Source: Salticus scenicus (Eukaryota > Arthropoda > Arachnida > Araneae > Salticidae). Taken from it: a stretch of 64,000 nucleotides of DNA. Shown here in pieces: positions 23,560 through 34,730 of this stretch (its first letter is position 1; each line of letters begins with the position of its first letter). Position numbers and translations under genes: made by a program. The DNA is taken from contig OZ005649.1 in NCBI GenBank assembly GCA_963930645.1, positions 382,717,887 through 382,781,886 of the forward strand. Direction: 5' to 3'. The notes beneath the pieces were generated by a model. It saw only the letters and a program-made list of their open reading frames with translations, was not told the origin of the DNA and made no database searches.

Positions 23560-23766
23560 CGTGTTACGACGGTGATACACTAGAACGTTTTTCTTAGAAC
23601 GAGAATTGTACGTTTTATAGATGGTACAAAGCAAACCTTTTCAAAACGTTCCAAATATTACTATTTCTGAACGTCTAATAGAACGTTCTTTTAACACGAA
23701 ACACCGTGTTTGAACGATTGTAACCGTTATTAGACGTTCACAGAACGTTCCCGTGCTACTTGGGTA
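23560..23766. repeat. Right AACGTT cluster
   Basis: Repeated AACGTT/AACGTC motifs ending 'gaacgttcccgtgctacttg'. Read in reverse complement this mirrors the left boundary at 15777. Confidence 0.8.
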
Positions 23767-24744
23767 AGAACATAGTTGCTCACTCCTTCAAAAAAGTAAG
23801 CTCTGCACCACCAACGATGTCGCCAAAGTACTTCCAACAACAGCTGAAATTTGTTTTGGCTAAAGTTTTATTTTGCTACCGCCCCCGAAAACCTTCGTTG
23901 AAATAATGTAATTTCATTCATGGAACATTTGAGGTTGATATTAAATAAAATAATCTGGTGTGTCACTCACACGACTTTCTCTTATCCTGAAATTTAATAC
24001 TATAAATGCAGATTGGAGATTAAGAGGTAAGATAACGAGTACTGTTATGTAAACTTCTGTTAAACAATTAAAATTTAGCTTCGGAAGAGTTTTATATGAT
24101 AATTAGTTCTATGTGAGGGGGGCTACCGCCAACTCAACCCCCCGTTTCATTAATGCACCTACATTTATATCTTATACTATTAAGTGAGCAATATTTGTAT
24201 ATATATTTCACTGTTCTCGAAAACGATAGCTCGGACAGTCACGAGATTTAACACAAAGGTGCCCCCCGAAGGGTCACTGTGCACATCGAAGTCAGATTTT
24301 CGAATTTTTGATTAGTTTTTTCTTAATTAATTAAAATGTGAAAATAATAACCTTCTAATTTCTGATAAATAAGCATTTAAATTTTATCCATAATTTAATT
24401 GTTGCCAATTTTTTTTCCGACAGAATAAAAATAATAAAAAATAAATAAATAAATAAATAAATAAAACGTACATTTATTTAAAATGAGGAAAATAAATGAG
24501 AAAGATTAGAAAATAAGTTAGAAATATCAGTCGTATACAGGCATGAGAGTGCAGAAAATTAAAAAAAGAGGAAACACGCATGTTCATAAAATTATTTTCA
24601 AATGAAAAATAACGCGCGTGGGGAAAACTATACAAAATATTTTTAAAGTGACAAATTAAACTAAAAGAATAACACATCAACACAATTAAACATGTGTTAA
24701 AAAAAAAAAAACATTAGTTAGCAATCAACTTTTAATAACATTGA
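23767..24744. other. Mosaic of repeat fragments, no gene
   Basis: Includes the right half of the tRNA-like TIR repeat (about 23950-24005), a short C/G-tract block near 24112-24150, repeat D copy 3 (about 24290-24400) and an (AAAT)n run at 24441-24464. Confidence 0.5.
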
Positions 24745-25140
24745 CTGGTGGTGGAAAATGGGAAGGGGTGTGTGTGTGTAAAAAAGTAGTTCATGAGTGA
24801 GAGATATTAAACAGAATTCTATTTCTTTGTGGGCTCTTCTCTAGAATATCATAAAGTAAGTTTAAAATTCATAGTGACATTTTTGTTGTGGATGGATAAA
24901 TATTCAAAAATAAAAGGCTTTCCGCAGAATGTTTGATCGGCGAAGGTTAGAGATGAAAAGGAGGGGGGGGGGACAAAAAAATTACATGAGTGAGAAATAT
25001 TCAATAATTCTGCTCTTTTATATGTTATAGAATCTGATAAAGCACGTTTAAAATGATTATTGACATTTATATTTTGGATGGAAAAAGATTGATAATCTAA
25101 AGTTTTTCGTGGAGCGTTTGAACACTGATCATTATTGGAG
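24745..25140. repeat. Two-unit tandem repeat, about 193 bp
   Basis: 'catgagtgagagatatt' at 24792 and 'catgagtgagaaatatt' at 24985 mark the units; flanking text also matches. The 108-codon minus-strand frame across both units has no known domain and follows the repeat. Confidence 0.65.
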
Positions 25141-25239
25141 TTTGATTTTAACAAAATAAAAAACCGCAAAATCAACGAAAATCACAAAAAAGCGGAAAAT
25201 CGCGGATCCATGGAAAATTCTCATGCCTGCGTATAGTTA

Positions 25240-25345
25240 CAAATAAGATACCAAATGAAAAGGAAAATTTTTGTGAATACGATACATTAAACAGCTTATC
25301 AATCGGACAATTAGATTTTTTTTTTAAATTAACTAAAGTATAATT
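25240..25345 (-). repeat. Inverted fragment of repeat D
   Basis: Reverse complement of about 100-225, sharing 'cttatcratcggacaattag'. Confidence 0.55.
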
Positions 25346-25644
25346 TTAGGTGGCAACAACAGAAGATTGTATGGAAACCGTTAGGAGAAAAAAAAAATAA
25401 AAAATCTACTTCACATTAAGTCACGTGTTTTTGAAGTGGGATTAAAAATTGCAGTTTTCAAATTCTTTTAAATTTTCTCTCACGAACACAAAAATATAAT
25501 ATACAGCCTGTACCCCACAAGACCAACTTGCATTTCAAATTTCATCAATTTTTTTGGTTAATAAACAAAAAAATCACATCTTTTTTTTTTTTTTTTTTTT
25601 TTTCAAATTAAGTTTTATTCTAACTTCGAAAAGATTTATGTGAT

Positions 25645-25994
25645 CGTAGATATAACAATATATTTTGATGTATCATCCCCATATTATCGTGCAAAGATTT
25701 TTGATGCCGAAAAAAAAAAGCTTTGGAATCAGCCATTAAGTGGTATTGAAAAAAAAAAAAAAAAAAAGGGAAACGAAGAAAAATGAATTTGAAACTATAT
25801 CTGGAGTTTTTCATTCACCTTTAGTAAATAAATTATTCATGAATTTTATTTGCTAAAATATTCGTGTGTACTCCCGTGTGTATTCACTCGGGGCAAGACT
25901 GCCATATTTTGGAAAATCGCCGTCTTTTCCCTAGTGAAAAGGAATCCCTTTTTTCTCCCCAATGATCAATCTATATATTATTACTATATCTGTG
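25645..25994 (+). mobile_element. hAT-like MITE, copy 2, with 8-bp TSD
   Basis: An exact 8-bp duplication TATGTGAT lies at 25637-25644 and 25995-26002. Ends CGTAGATATAACAATA and ...TATTACTATATCTGTG are worn versions of copy 1 ends. The interior matches copy 1 ('aagctttgga', 'tgaatttgaaact', 'gtgtgtattcactcgggg'), with poly-A lengths differing. Confidence 0.85.
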
Positions 25995-26002
25995 TATGTG
26001 AT

Positions 26003-27198
26003 ACGATACATTAAGAATTTGGGTTTTAAAAGTTTTTTTAAATAGATTATTTAAAATCTATGAACCATATTTTTATTTTATCAGTTTCATTAATAGATCC
26101 TGCTGGGCGATTTTTTAAATTTTGGTGTTGAAGTACACCAAACGTTTTTTCGACAAGAAGTTTAATATAGCAACAGCCATTTTAATCTAAGTAGCGCATC
26201 AAATATATAAAAACATAAATGATTTATTTTTACACAAAATTTACAGAAAAAATGCAGTTTTAAACATAGGAAATTTATTTCAATAAGCACTATTTTAAAT
26301 CTAAAATCCATTAAAAATATAAGCAGAATATAAAGGATTCTTATGTATAAACAAAAAAGAGTCTGATAAAATTATTAGCAAAACAGTCTTCCCTTTTAAT
26401 ACCAAAAAAAAAAAAAAAAAAAAAAAAAATTCCATCGCTAATATGGCGACAAAAATTCAAAAGCCGCCAATGGAACGACATAATAAAGTTGTGTAGCACG
26501 ATAATGTTTACCTATTTATTTATTTTTTTATATAATAATCACTATGCTAATTTATCATACAAACAAATGAGCCTCTGTGTGTTACTGCACTTGCACGCTG
26601 TCGAACAGAAATATTTGAATAATTCAAATTAATATTTAAATAAATAAATAAAAATAAAAATAGGTTTAATGGGAAATAAATATAAAAATAAAAAGATCAT
26701 CAGAAATAGCGCTCATAGCATATTGTTACAAGGGATTAAGTCTTATTGTTACAATGGATTAAAAGTCTAAAATGGTGACAAGAATTCAAAAGTCGCCAAA
26801 GAGAACTATATTAAGGCTGTACGATCAGGTTTACAAACCATGAATTATATATAAACACAAAAAATTAATTGTCTCATACGACAGACGTAGCCGGTCACAG
26901 CATATTGTAATATTTGACGTGAAATTGCTGTCATTTTATGGTTGATTGGATAAACAAAATAAACATAGGAAATAACGTAAAAGCAAATATTATGTGCACC
27001 ACGTATAGTGTTGTTCACATGTAACTGGGATTCAAATATAAAAGGGAAACTCCAATTTTTTTCGATACTATCTATTTCGAAACTTTTTATAATAAGCACC
27101 TAAATGGAAGCTCATTAGTAAACCATTGTCGGAGGTAATAGGGACAAGCGCCCGAGTTGCAGTGGATGACCAAATCGCTGCCGAAGGCAGTAGGGACC
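26003..27198 (+). repeat. Dispersed repeat A, copy b, left part
   Basis: Continues after gypsy G1 at 37115-37233, where it ends in a GCAGGC/GCCTGC hairpin and CTAG|T, consistent with a nonautonomous Helitron 3' end. The 'attcaaaagtcgcc' segment occurs twice (about 26453 and 26786). An A28 run lies at 26403-26430. Confidence 0.65.
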
Positions 27199-28210
27199 TG
27201 TGTGAGTGTTCTCACACATATGTCCTTTAAAAGCTTATTTATTTATCCAAATTTAATATATAACAAAAGGAGGGATTAATATAGATTATATAAAATAAAT
27301 CTTTTTAAATTTATCTAATTCATGTAATTAATTATAGAGAATTTCCCGTTTTATTTTTAAATCAAAATTTTCATTTCTTTGTTCTTTTATCGTTACAAAC
27401 ACATTGCTCTAGGAATAAAATAAAGCAATTTTTATATCAGGGTTTTTGAAAAATAGTATGTTTATACATTTTCCCCGAATGGATTAAATCAATTTAGCCA
27501 TAATTATTTATTTTCAGAGGGTAAGTTAAAATTCGTTTTCAGCATATTTCTAGTATATACAGCTATTAAAAAAATAAAATAATCATTTGATTTCATGTTT
27601 ATTACCCTTGTGTGTTTACGTTAAAAACCTATTATTATTTCAAGAGGGTCATTATAATTCTAAAAATAGATTTATAGTGTTGTTTTTATAGTCTAAGCGT
27701 CGCCGTCTTTGTTCGTTGAGAGTTGAAGGTCATTTGGCATGGCTTCTCAATGTCAAATCGATTTAATGTTTGTAACGAATTTTTATATTCAAAAATTTAG
27801 TATGAATATGTTAGAAGAACAAAGAAACAGTTTGGCATTCTTTTGGCTGCATTTCAACGATGCCAACCTTTGGGGTTGCAATTTAACTTCTAGGAAGCTG
27901 AGAGATTTAGTTAAGCTTTGCGATTTTGACGTCGTTAGAGTAAGACGTTTTTCTGTGGTGTTCCTCCTCTCCCCCCGTCTCAATTTCCGTATGAGATAAA
28001 TTGATTCTTTTGTCATCCAGTAAAAATGAAGTAATTTCTTAGAAGATGATGTTCTTTACGAAGCACATAATAAACCAACAGTTTTTTTAAAGTGTTTCTT
28101 CTTACTTTCTGCAAGTATTACTTTTTAATTTTAACAGATTTTTAGCAACTTCTACACGGCCCGCACAGTCATGGACCTGGGTATAGGTGTTGATGAAAAT
28201 CAACACCATA
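27199..28210 (+). repeat. G1 5' LTR
   Basis: Begins TGTGTGAGTGTTCTCACACA, itself a TGTGAG/CTCACA hairpin, and ends ...CAACACCATA. A perfect 9-bp hairpin with a GAAA loop (GGTGTTGAT/ATCAACACC, 28186-28207) closes the LTR. An 86-codon ATG frame (27739-27999) is identical in both LTRs, but has no recognised domain and may be chance. Confidence 0.95.
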
Positions 28211-28216
28211 AGACTT

Positions 28217-28223
28217 TGGTGCC
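28217..28223 (+). promoter_or_regulatory. G1 primer-binding site (TGGTGCC...)
   Basis: TGGTGCC begins six bases after the LTR. TGG complements the CCA tail of a tRNA primer; the tRNA species was not determined. Part of this text ('agactttggtg') repeats at 28240-28250. Confidence 0.65.
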
Positions 28224-29622
28224 TTCAGGTTCTCTCCAGACTTTGGTGATGCGGGGGAGAGGAAGGAAAGGAATGCATCGAACATTTTATTAAGATTTTC
28301 ATGCCCAAAAAGACCTTTTTAAGAGTCATGGACAGGGAAAATATTGACTCTAAATTTTGGTGGATGAATCTCCTTTTACGTGCATTGAACTTGCTTGTTG
28401 TTACGAACAAATGCTTGCTTGAATTAGTGGCTGTGAGCGTAGCCCGAAAATATCAATGGTCATGAAACATTTTTCCTGCGTGTAACTTCAAGTGAAAGCT
28501 CTCTTCGGATATGAGTGTATTGATCATTCAAATCTTCAGATGGAACGTAGCGGCCGTGAGTGAGGCCTGAAATTGGACTGGTCAAGGGTTTTTCTTCATC
28601 TATATTGCCAAGGAGGCATGAGAATCATCTACACAGGTTACTCAGGAAATTTTTTTTTACCGTTCGACACCTGCACCTCTACATAATCGACAACTTCGCG
28701 TTTGCGAATCATGTGTTTTTGTTCAGAGGATCATGATCAGTTTTTGATCAGAAATAGTTGTTTTCCAATTCACGGTCGAAAATTCAGTGAAGTGCAGTGA
28801 TTGCAAAGTTTTTTTTTTTTTTTTTTTGGATATTCAAGCAAATTGGAAGAGAGAGGAAAGAAAATTGAAGAAAAATAAACCATTTTTTGGAACAAATTAA
28901 TAAAATTAATTGAAAAAAATTAATAAAATTAAATGATAAATTTTTTTTTTACAGAATATTTTTTTTTTAGCCAAGTTATATGCAGGAAATGGTAAGTTTT
29001 AATTTTCCTACATTTTGCATATAAGTCTTTTAGGAACTAGATTTTGACATTTGAGTGAAACTTTGAGTCAGGAAGAAATCTTCCTTTACTATTTTGAATT
29101 TTTTTTTAAAGATACTTTTTGGTAAATCTTACATAGTATTTTGATGTGATATTTTATTTCATATATATATTTTTTTTTGTTCATGATAATTGGCATTTTT
29201 CTTTGCTTATAAAGCTTAATGTGATTTATTTTTTTTATTATTTTGAAATTTTTTGAAATATATATTTTTGATAAGTTTTCACAGTATTTCGGTGGGATAT
29301 TTCACATATATTTTATTTTTTCTTTCATGATTATTAATACTTTTATTTGCATATAGTGATTTATTACAATGACTGCTGCAAATTTCTACAATTCCTTATG
29401 ATTTATTTTATTTTTTCGAATATTTTAAGATATATATATATATTTTGATATTATTAATGAAGTATTTTATCATATGCAGTTGCCGTAAGCATCAAAGGGA
29501 AAGATGCGTAACTTTTGTGCTCATAGATCTTAACGCAATTTATTTTTTTATTTTTTTTTTTTTTTGCTCGGACAATTTTGAAATATATTGTTATATATTT
29601 TGACCCAACATAAATAATTAAG
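28224..29622 (+). other. G1 leader, noncoding
   Basis: 1.4 kb between PBS and gag. The first 200 bases have purine-rich blocks ('gcgggggagaggaaggaaag'); the rest is AT-rich with T-runs. It may hold packaging signals, but none is recognisable by eye. Confidence 0.6.
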
Positions 29623-30532
29623 ATGGCCACTAAAAAGAACATTAATATTAACATTTTAAATTTTGACGGGGACTCATCCTTACTTGAGTTCTTTTTTGAT
29701 CAAATTGAGTCTTATGCTAAATTAAATAGACTAAATTCAGAAGAGGCAGTGGCAATTTTAAAAGGAAAATTAACCGGCCCTGCATTAAAGTTCATGACTC
29801 AATCTCCTTTATTATATAAATCTACAGATTTAAAATTTATCAAGGATGAATTCAAAAATTTTTTTACTCCAATGAGCAGTACTCAGGCTCTTGTGGAATT
29901 TAACAATTTAATACTCTTACCACAAGAATCTATTAGAATTTTTTCCCACAGGTAAATATTTTAGCCGATGTAGTATATTCTCAGATTAATGATGCTAATG
30001 CTTTAAATTCCATTAAGTTTACTAAATTTATTTCAACCATTCCCTCAAATATCAGAGTTAAGATTCAAGAAGAGGGAATCTCTGATATCAAGAGGCGGTC
30101 AACCGAGCACAGAAATTACAAGATATTAATGCTATTGAAACATTATTACAATTGAGTTTAAATAACCCAGTCATAAATACACTGTCTGAAAAGTTAGTCG
30201 AACTGACAGATAGAATGAATAATCTGTCATTCGCTAGTAAATCTGATGAGGTTAATCATACACACGAATCCCCAGTGCAAGATAGGCAAAGAAACAATAA
30301 TAGGCAAAGTGAATTAAGACATAATTATAAAAGTAGAAATCAAAATTTCAGGGGTAATCAAAATAAGAACAGATATCATTCTTCTCCTATTTGCCAATTG
30401 TGCAATAAAAAAGGACATGTTGCTACTAGGTGCTTTAGATGGCAAAGAAATCAGACTAGGGGTAAAAATTATGACAGAAATAATTATAGTAAAAATCCAA
30501 ATAATTTAAACGAGCGCAGAGATGTAGTTTAG
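29623..30532 (+). pseudogene. G1 Gag, frame-broken
   Basis: Starts ATGGCC at 29623. The first 110 codons resemble the capsid N-terminal region of G2 Gag. The frame moves by one base near 29945 and again near 30090; after the second shift the reading continues through a nucleocapsid-like basic region to TAG at 30530-30532. A CCHC zinc knuckle (CQLCNKKGHVATRC) lies at about 30391-30432, followed by Arg/Asn-rich sequence that would bind RNA. Gag would form the particle and package the transcript; the two shifts prevent full-length Gag from this copy. The end of the gag frame overlaps pol by 28 bases and carries a frameshift signal. Confidence 0.85.
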
Positions 30533-30572
30533 CTGATGCAAGTACATCTCAGGAATTGAATAGAGCATCAGC
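30505..30572 (+). promoter_or_regulatory. -1 ribosomal frameshift signal: UUUAAAC plus H-type pseudoknot
   Basis: Slippery heptamer TTTAAAC at 30505-30511, phased in the gag frame as T TTA AAC. A 7-nt spacer follows. Stem 1 is GAGATGTA (30519-30526) with TACATCTC (30543-30550); stem 2 is GCTGATGC (30532-30539) with GCATCAGC (30565-30572). Both are perfect 8-bp stems in H-type topology, with loops of 5, 3 and 14 nt. The pol frame has a TAA at 30502-30504 and is open from the heptamer onward, so a -1 slip here joins Gag to Pol. The gag stop (30530-30532) lies in the structure. Confidence 0.9.
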
Positions 30573-33237
30573 ACAAAATTTTTCTCTGGACATTGATAAT
30601 AACTTTAATCTACCCAAATTATCTAGTGTTAGATTGGTGAATTCTACTGCGTCTCAGACACAACAAATCTTGAAAATTTCTGATTCTAAATGTACTCAAA
30701 CAAATAACGATAAAAGGGAGAACATTTTTAATGTCCATGTAAATTCTCCAAAGTTACCTCTTATTAAAATTTTGCTAGATAAACAAAAGGTAAACACACT
30801 TCTTGACACTGGTAGTTCTGTTAGTCTGTTAGCTGAAAGTACATTTAATAAATTAAAACATAGTTTGAAATATAAACATTTATCTTCCCATGTGACAATC
30901 AAAACCGTGAACTCGAATGTACAGTTTTCATCTTGTATACAAACCACTTTCAAAATTCAAAATCAATTTTTTTCACAAAAATTCTTCATCGTGGATATCC
31001 CTGAAGGTTCAGCATTTAGGGTTATTTTGGGTTATGATTTTATTCAACAATATCATGTAATATTAGATATGCAGAGGTCCTTGTTAAAAATAAATGACCT
31101 GAGTATTCCCATAACAAACACATATAGCGACCATGAAGAAAATCTTAATATGCATACTCAATGTAAGAAACTTTCAGTAAAAACGGGACAAAAACTTATT
31201 TTACAACCCAAAGAGGAATCTTCTATTACGGTTTATTGTCCCAAAGTTTCTTCGGGTGATTATTTATTTCAGAGTAAAAAGAGTTCTCCCAAATTAATTT
31301 TTTTGGATTCAATAGTTAATATTGATCATTCCCAGAAACAAAATTGCAATAGTAAATGTGATAGAGTAAAATTTCAGTTATATGTTAAGAATAACACTAA
31401 TAGAAGTATGCATGTAAACAAACATTCAAATATTGGTACAATTAAAGAAATCGAACAAATTATAGACTATGGTTCAAAACAAAATGATAATGTTGAAATT
31501 TCAGAGGATTCACAATTTATTAATTATATTCAACCTCCTAGAGATGTATTAAAAATGAGAAAACAAGATTTAACACCCATGGACTTTGATGTTAAACATC
31601 TCAATGGGGCTCATGCAACAAAGTTAAAACAAATTTTATTAAGTAATTTCGCGGCATTTTCTAAAAATATGAAAACCCTTGGACATACTGACAAGGTAGT
31701 ACCAGATTTAAAATTTTTAAGTGACTATCCAATTAAGACTTTGCCCTTTCCCATTCCTCAGGCTTTACAACAGGAAGCTAGAGATCAAATTAACCAATTG
31801 GTAGAGGCTGGGATTATTGAGCGAAACTGCTCAGAATGGGCTTGCCCAATTTTATTAGTAAAAAAAAAAAAACAAGATGGATCTGGTAAACAGAAATTTC
31901 GCCTCGCGTTAGATTTAAGAATGTTAAATTCTATTATTCAAGGTTCTTCTTATCCATTACCTAAAATTCAAAATATAATAGCTGATTTATCTGCGTATAA
32001 ATTTTTCACTTGTCTTGATTTCCAACAAGCGTATCATCAAATTGATTTACCTGAACATTTACAAGATAAAATTACTTTCACATCAATGTTTGGCAGTTTC
32101 AAATTTAAAAGACTATGTTTTGGTTTTAAAAACGCGGCTTCTCAGTACCAAGCGCTTATGGATTCTTTAATTGATGAAATTAATATAGATGGAATTTACG
32201 CGTATCAGGAGGATTTAATATTTGGTGCAAATAGTTTTGAAGAGACATGTGTCAAACTTGAAAGAATTCTTAAGATTTTAATTAAATATAATTTAACCTT
32301 AGCTCCTAGTAAATGTACATTTCATAAGAGTGCTGTAAATTATTTGGGATTTCACATAGAGAATAATTCAATTTCTCCAATTGAGTCAAATATCATTAAA
32401 ATAATCTCTTTCCCTACACCTACAACAAAAAGACAATTAAAACGCTTTATAGGAGTTGTAACCTTTTATAAGTCTTTTATTCATAATTTTTCTAAATTAA
32501 TTCAACCACTTATTGAATTGACTAAACCGAAAACAAAATTTGTTTGGAATAAACATCATCAGGATATTTTTAGGAAATTTCAAGATATATTTTTAAATTC
32601 ACCTATGGTAAGATTACCGGATTGGAACAAGACTTTCTTTCTCAACACTGATGCATCAAATATTTCTATTGCAGGAGTGTTGATGCAGAAATATGACAAT
32701 CAATTATTACCTGTCGCCTTTTTCTCTAAATCACTTAAACCGTCTGAAAAGAGATATCCGGCTATCAAACTTGAATTAATGGACATTTATAAATCTGTAA
32801 TTGCTTTCAAATATTACTTATACAATAGAAAGTTTATCATTTTGTCTGACAGTGCTCCTTTAAAAACATATAGAAAAACAAATAGTCCTGCTGATTTATC
32901 TACTAAATGGCTGTTAGAGTTGTCAGAATACTCATTTGAATTTGAACATATTCCTGGCCCTACAAATGTTTTAGCGGATTATTTATCAAGATCAGACTTC
33001 TCAAATAATCAACAAAATTTAAAAACAAATCCAGAATTAATATTCAGTTCTCAACCTCTTCCTATCGTACAAGATGACACACATTCAATTAATCAAATTT
33101 CCACTTCTACTCAGTCTGTACAACAAAATCAATTCAACAATTTTCTAGTTTCTGGTAATACTCAAAATAAAGATCCCCTTTTGGAAATTTCAAATAATAC
33201 ATTTATATCTGAGCAAAAGAATGATCCAAAATTGTGA
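30505..33237 (+). pseudogene. G1 Pol: protease, reverse transcriptase, RNase H
   Basis: Open in the -1 frame relative to gag from the slippery site. Counting from 30556: aspartic protease motif LLDTGSSVSLL (Asp about residue 84); RT with an LALDLRMLNS block (about 450), LDFQQAYHQI (first catalytic Asp), and an active-site box reading YQED (550-553) where the family has YxDD; RNase H with FLNTDAS (about 699). These domains would cut Gag-Pol and copy the RNA to DNA in the particle. TGA at 33235-33237 ends the frame, with the same frame continuing afterwards, so it is a nonsense mutation before integrase. Loss of one catalytic Asp in YxDD should kill RT. Confidence 0.9.
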
Positions 33238-34468
33238 ATTATTTACAGGCAAATTTTGAGAAAAGGTTTTTCAAAAAATAATGATAATTTTTTTATTCAT
33301 CCAGATTCTAAAGTTTTAATGTACAAGAAACAAAATTTGCATAATAATACTTTTTCATATCTCATTGTTGTACCACATTCTTTAAAATCTAAAGTTTTAA
33401 CCATTTCACACCTTTCTCACTTTGGGTTGACAAAAACATACGAATTTTTATCAAATAGATATTATTGGAAAGGTTAAATTTTGCTGCTTCGTGTACTTTA
33501 TGTTTACAAAATAAACATCATAACACACCACCAGCTCCTCTACAACCCACCTATACTCCAACACATCCAGGGCATACTATTAGTGTCGACTTGGTTGGTC
33601 CTTTTATAGATGGACATTCAGTTTTGACTGTGATTGACCATTTTTCGCGACACATTGAATTATTTCCATTAAAAGACACTTCTTCATCAAAAATAGTTAA
33701 ATGTTTATTTAATTACATTACAACATTTGGTAGACCATCAGTAATATTATCAGATTTAGGCAAACAGTTTACATCAACTATTTATAATATTTTTAATGAT
33801 AAACTTGGCATAAAAATTTTACATTCATCTGTTGCTCACCCTCAAAGTAACTCTATTTCTGAGAGGATAATAAATCTATAAAGTACTCAATTAACACTTT
33901 AATTTCTGAGGGGTATTCTTTTGAAAATTCACTAGCTATACATAAATCACTTTACAATGGTTCAACACATTCATCCACATTGTTTTCATCTAACCTACTT
34001 CATTTTGGTAGGGAACTGTCTTTAATATTTGATACATTTGACCAATTTATAAATCAGCCATTTTTAGATAAAAATGTAGACATATATAAATTATTACACG
34101 ACTTAGATAACATCTATAGCAAAGCATATTCTAACATTAAAGAAAATCAAGACAAAAGATATCAAAATTTTCAAAAACGCGCAAAACTGAGGCCTGTTGC
34201 TGTTCATGATGTTGTATACTTGAAATCAATAGATAAATTTAAACCCAAGTATTCTGGGCCATTTATTGTTGTACAAAAACACTCGCCAGTTTCCTTTTCC
34301 ATTAAGAGATTACATGCACCTGATAATAAAGCTTTCAGAGTCCATATTGATAGACTCCTTATTGCTCCTCCTCGACGTAATTATTTGTTTACTGAACCCA
34401 ACTCCAATGTAACACATAATATTGGCAATAATTCTACACATCCTTATAACTTAAGAAATCGCAATTAA
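33238..34468 (+). pseudogene. G1 integrase, broken
   Basis: Continues in the pol frame after the TGA, with the HHCC zinc domain starting around SHFGLTKTYEF, to TAA at 33475-33477. A small deletion relative to G2 changes frame; the core follows from about 33465 with CTLC, Asp at 33588 (SVDLVGP), Asp at 33753 (SDLGKQF) and Glu at 33861. The last two are separated by 35 residues, the DD35E spacing. Another shift occurs near 33870; the C-terminal part then runs to 34466-34468 and contains a GPY/F module (KYSGPFIV). Catalytic residues persist, but the protein cannot be made in one piece. Confidence 0.88.
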
Positions 34469-34692
34469 TTTTTTTCACAAAAAAAGTTTGAATATATTTT
34501 GCTTCACAAATGCATTTTCCAATGGCCAAAGGAATGTATTTGTTTCCTGTGCAGGAACTCGTCTTTATTTATTTTATTATTTTTATTTTTAGATGGCTGG
34601 TCCACTGTTTTTTTTTATATTTTTCTTTTGATGTAAAGACTATTTCTTGCATTGCAGTGTTGTTGAATATATATAATATTTATAAATAAGAT

Positions 34693-34730
<38 letters not shown>

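Larger units (their letters stand above)
15777..23766. mobile_element. Possible large TIR element with AACGTT-rich ends
   Basis: The left boundary TA|CCCAAGCAGCACCGAAACGT (15777) and the reverse complement of the right boundary TA|CCCAAGTAGCACGGGAACGT (23766) match over about 30 bp with few differences. Both continue into dense AACGTTC palindrome clusters (about 380 bp left, 200 bp right). TA at both edges could be the target duplication. The 7 kb between is AT-rich and packed with diverged repeats; no transposase was found. An alternative is two separate truncated elements in opposite orientation. Confidence 0.4.

Noticed and set aside
27719..27999. Host gene in the region shared by 27.7 and 36.6 kb
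   Set aside because: Both copies lie within the LTRs of G1.
29941..29960. Splice acceptor/donor at the gag break (CACAGGTAAAT)
   Set aside because: Looks like a splice motif, but the frame change is explained by a small indel and no partner site was evident.
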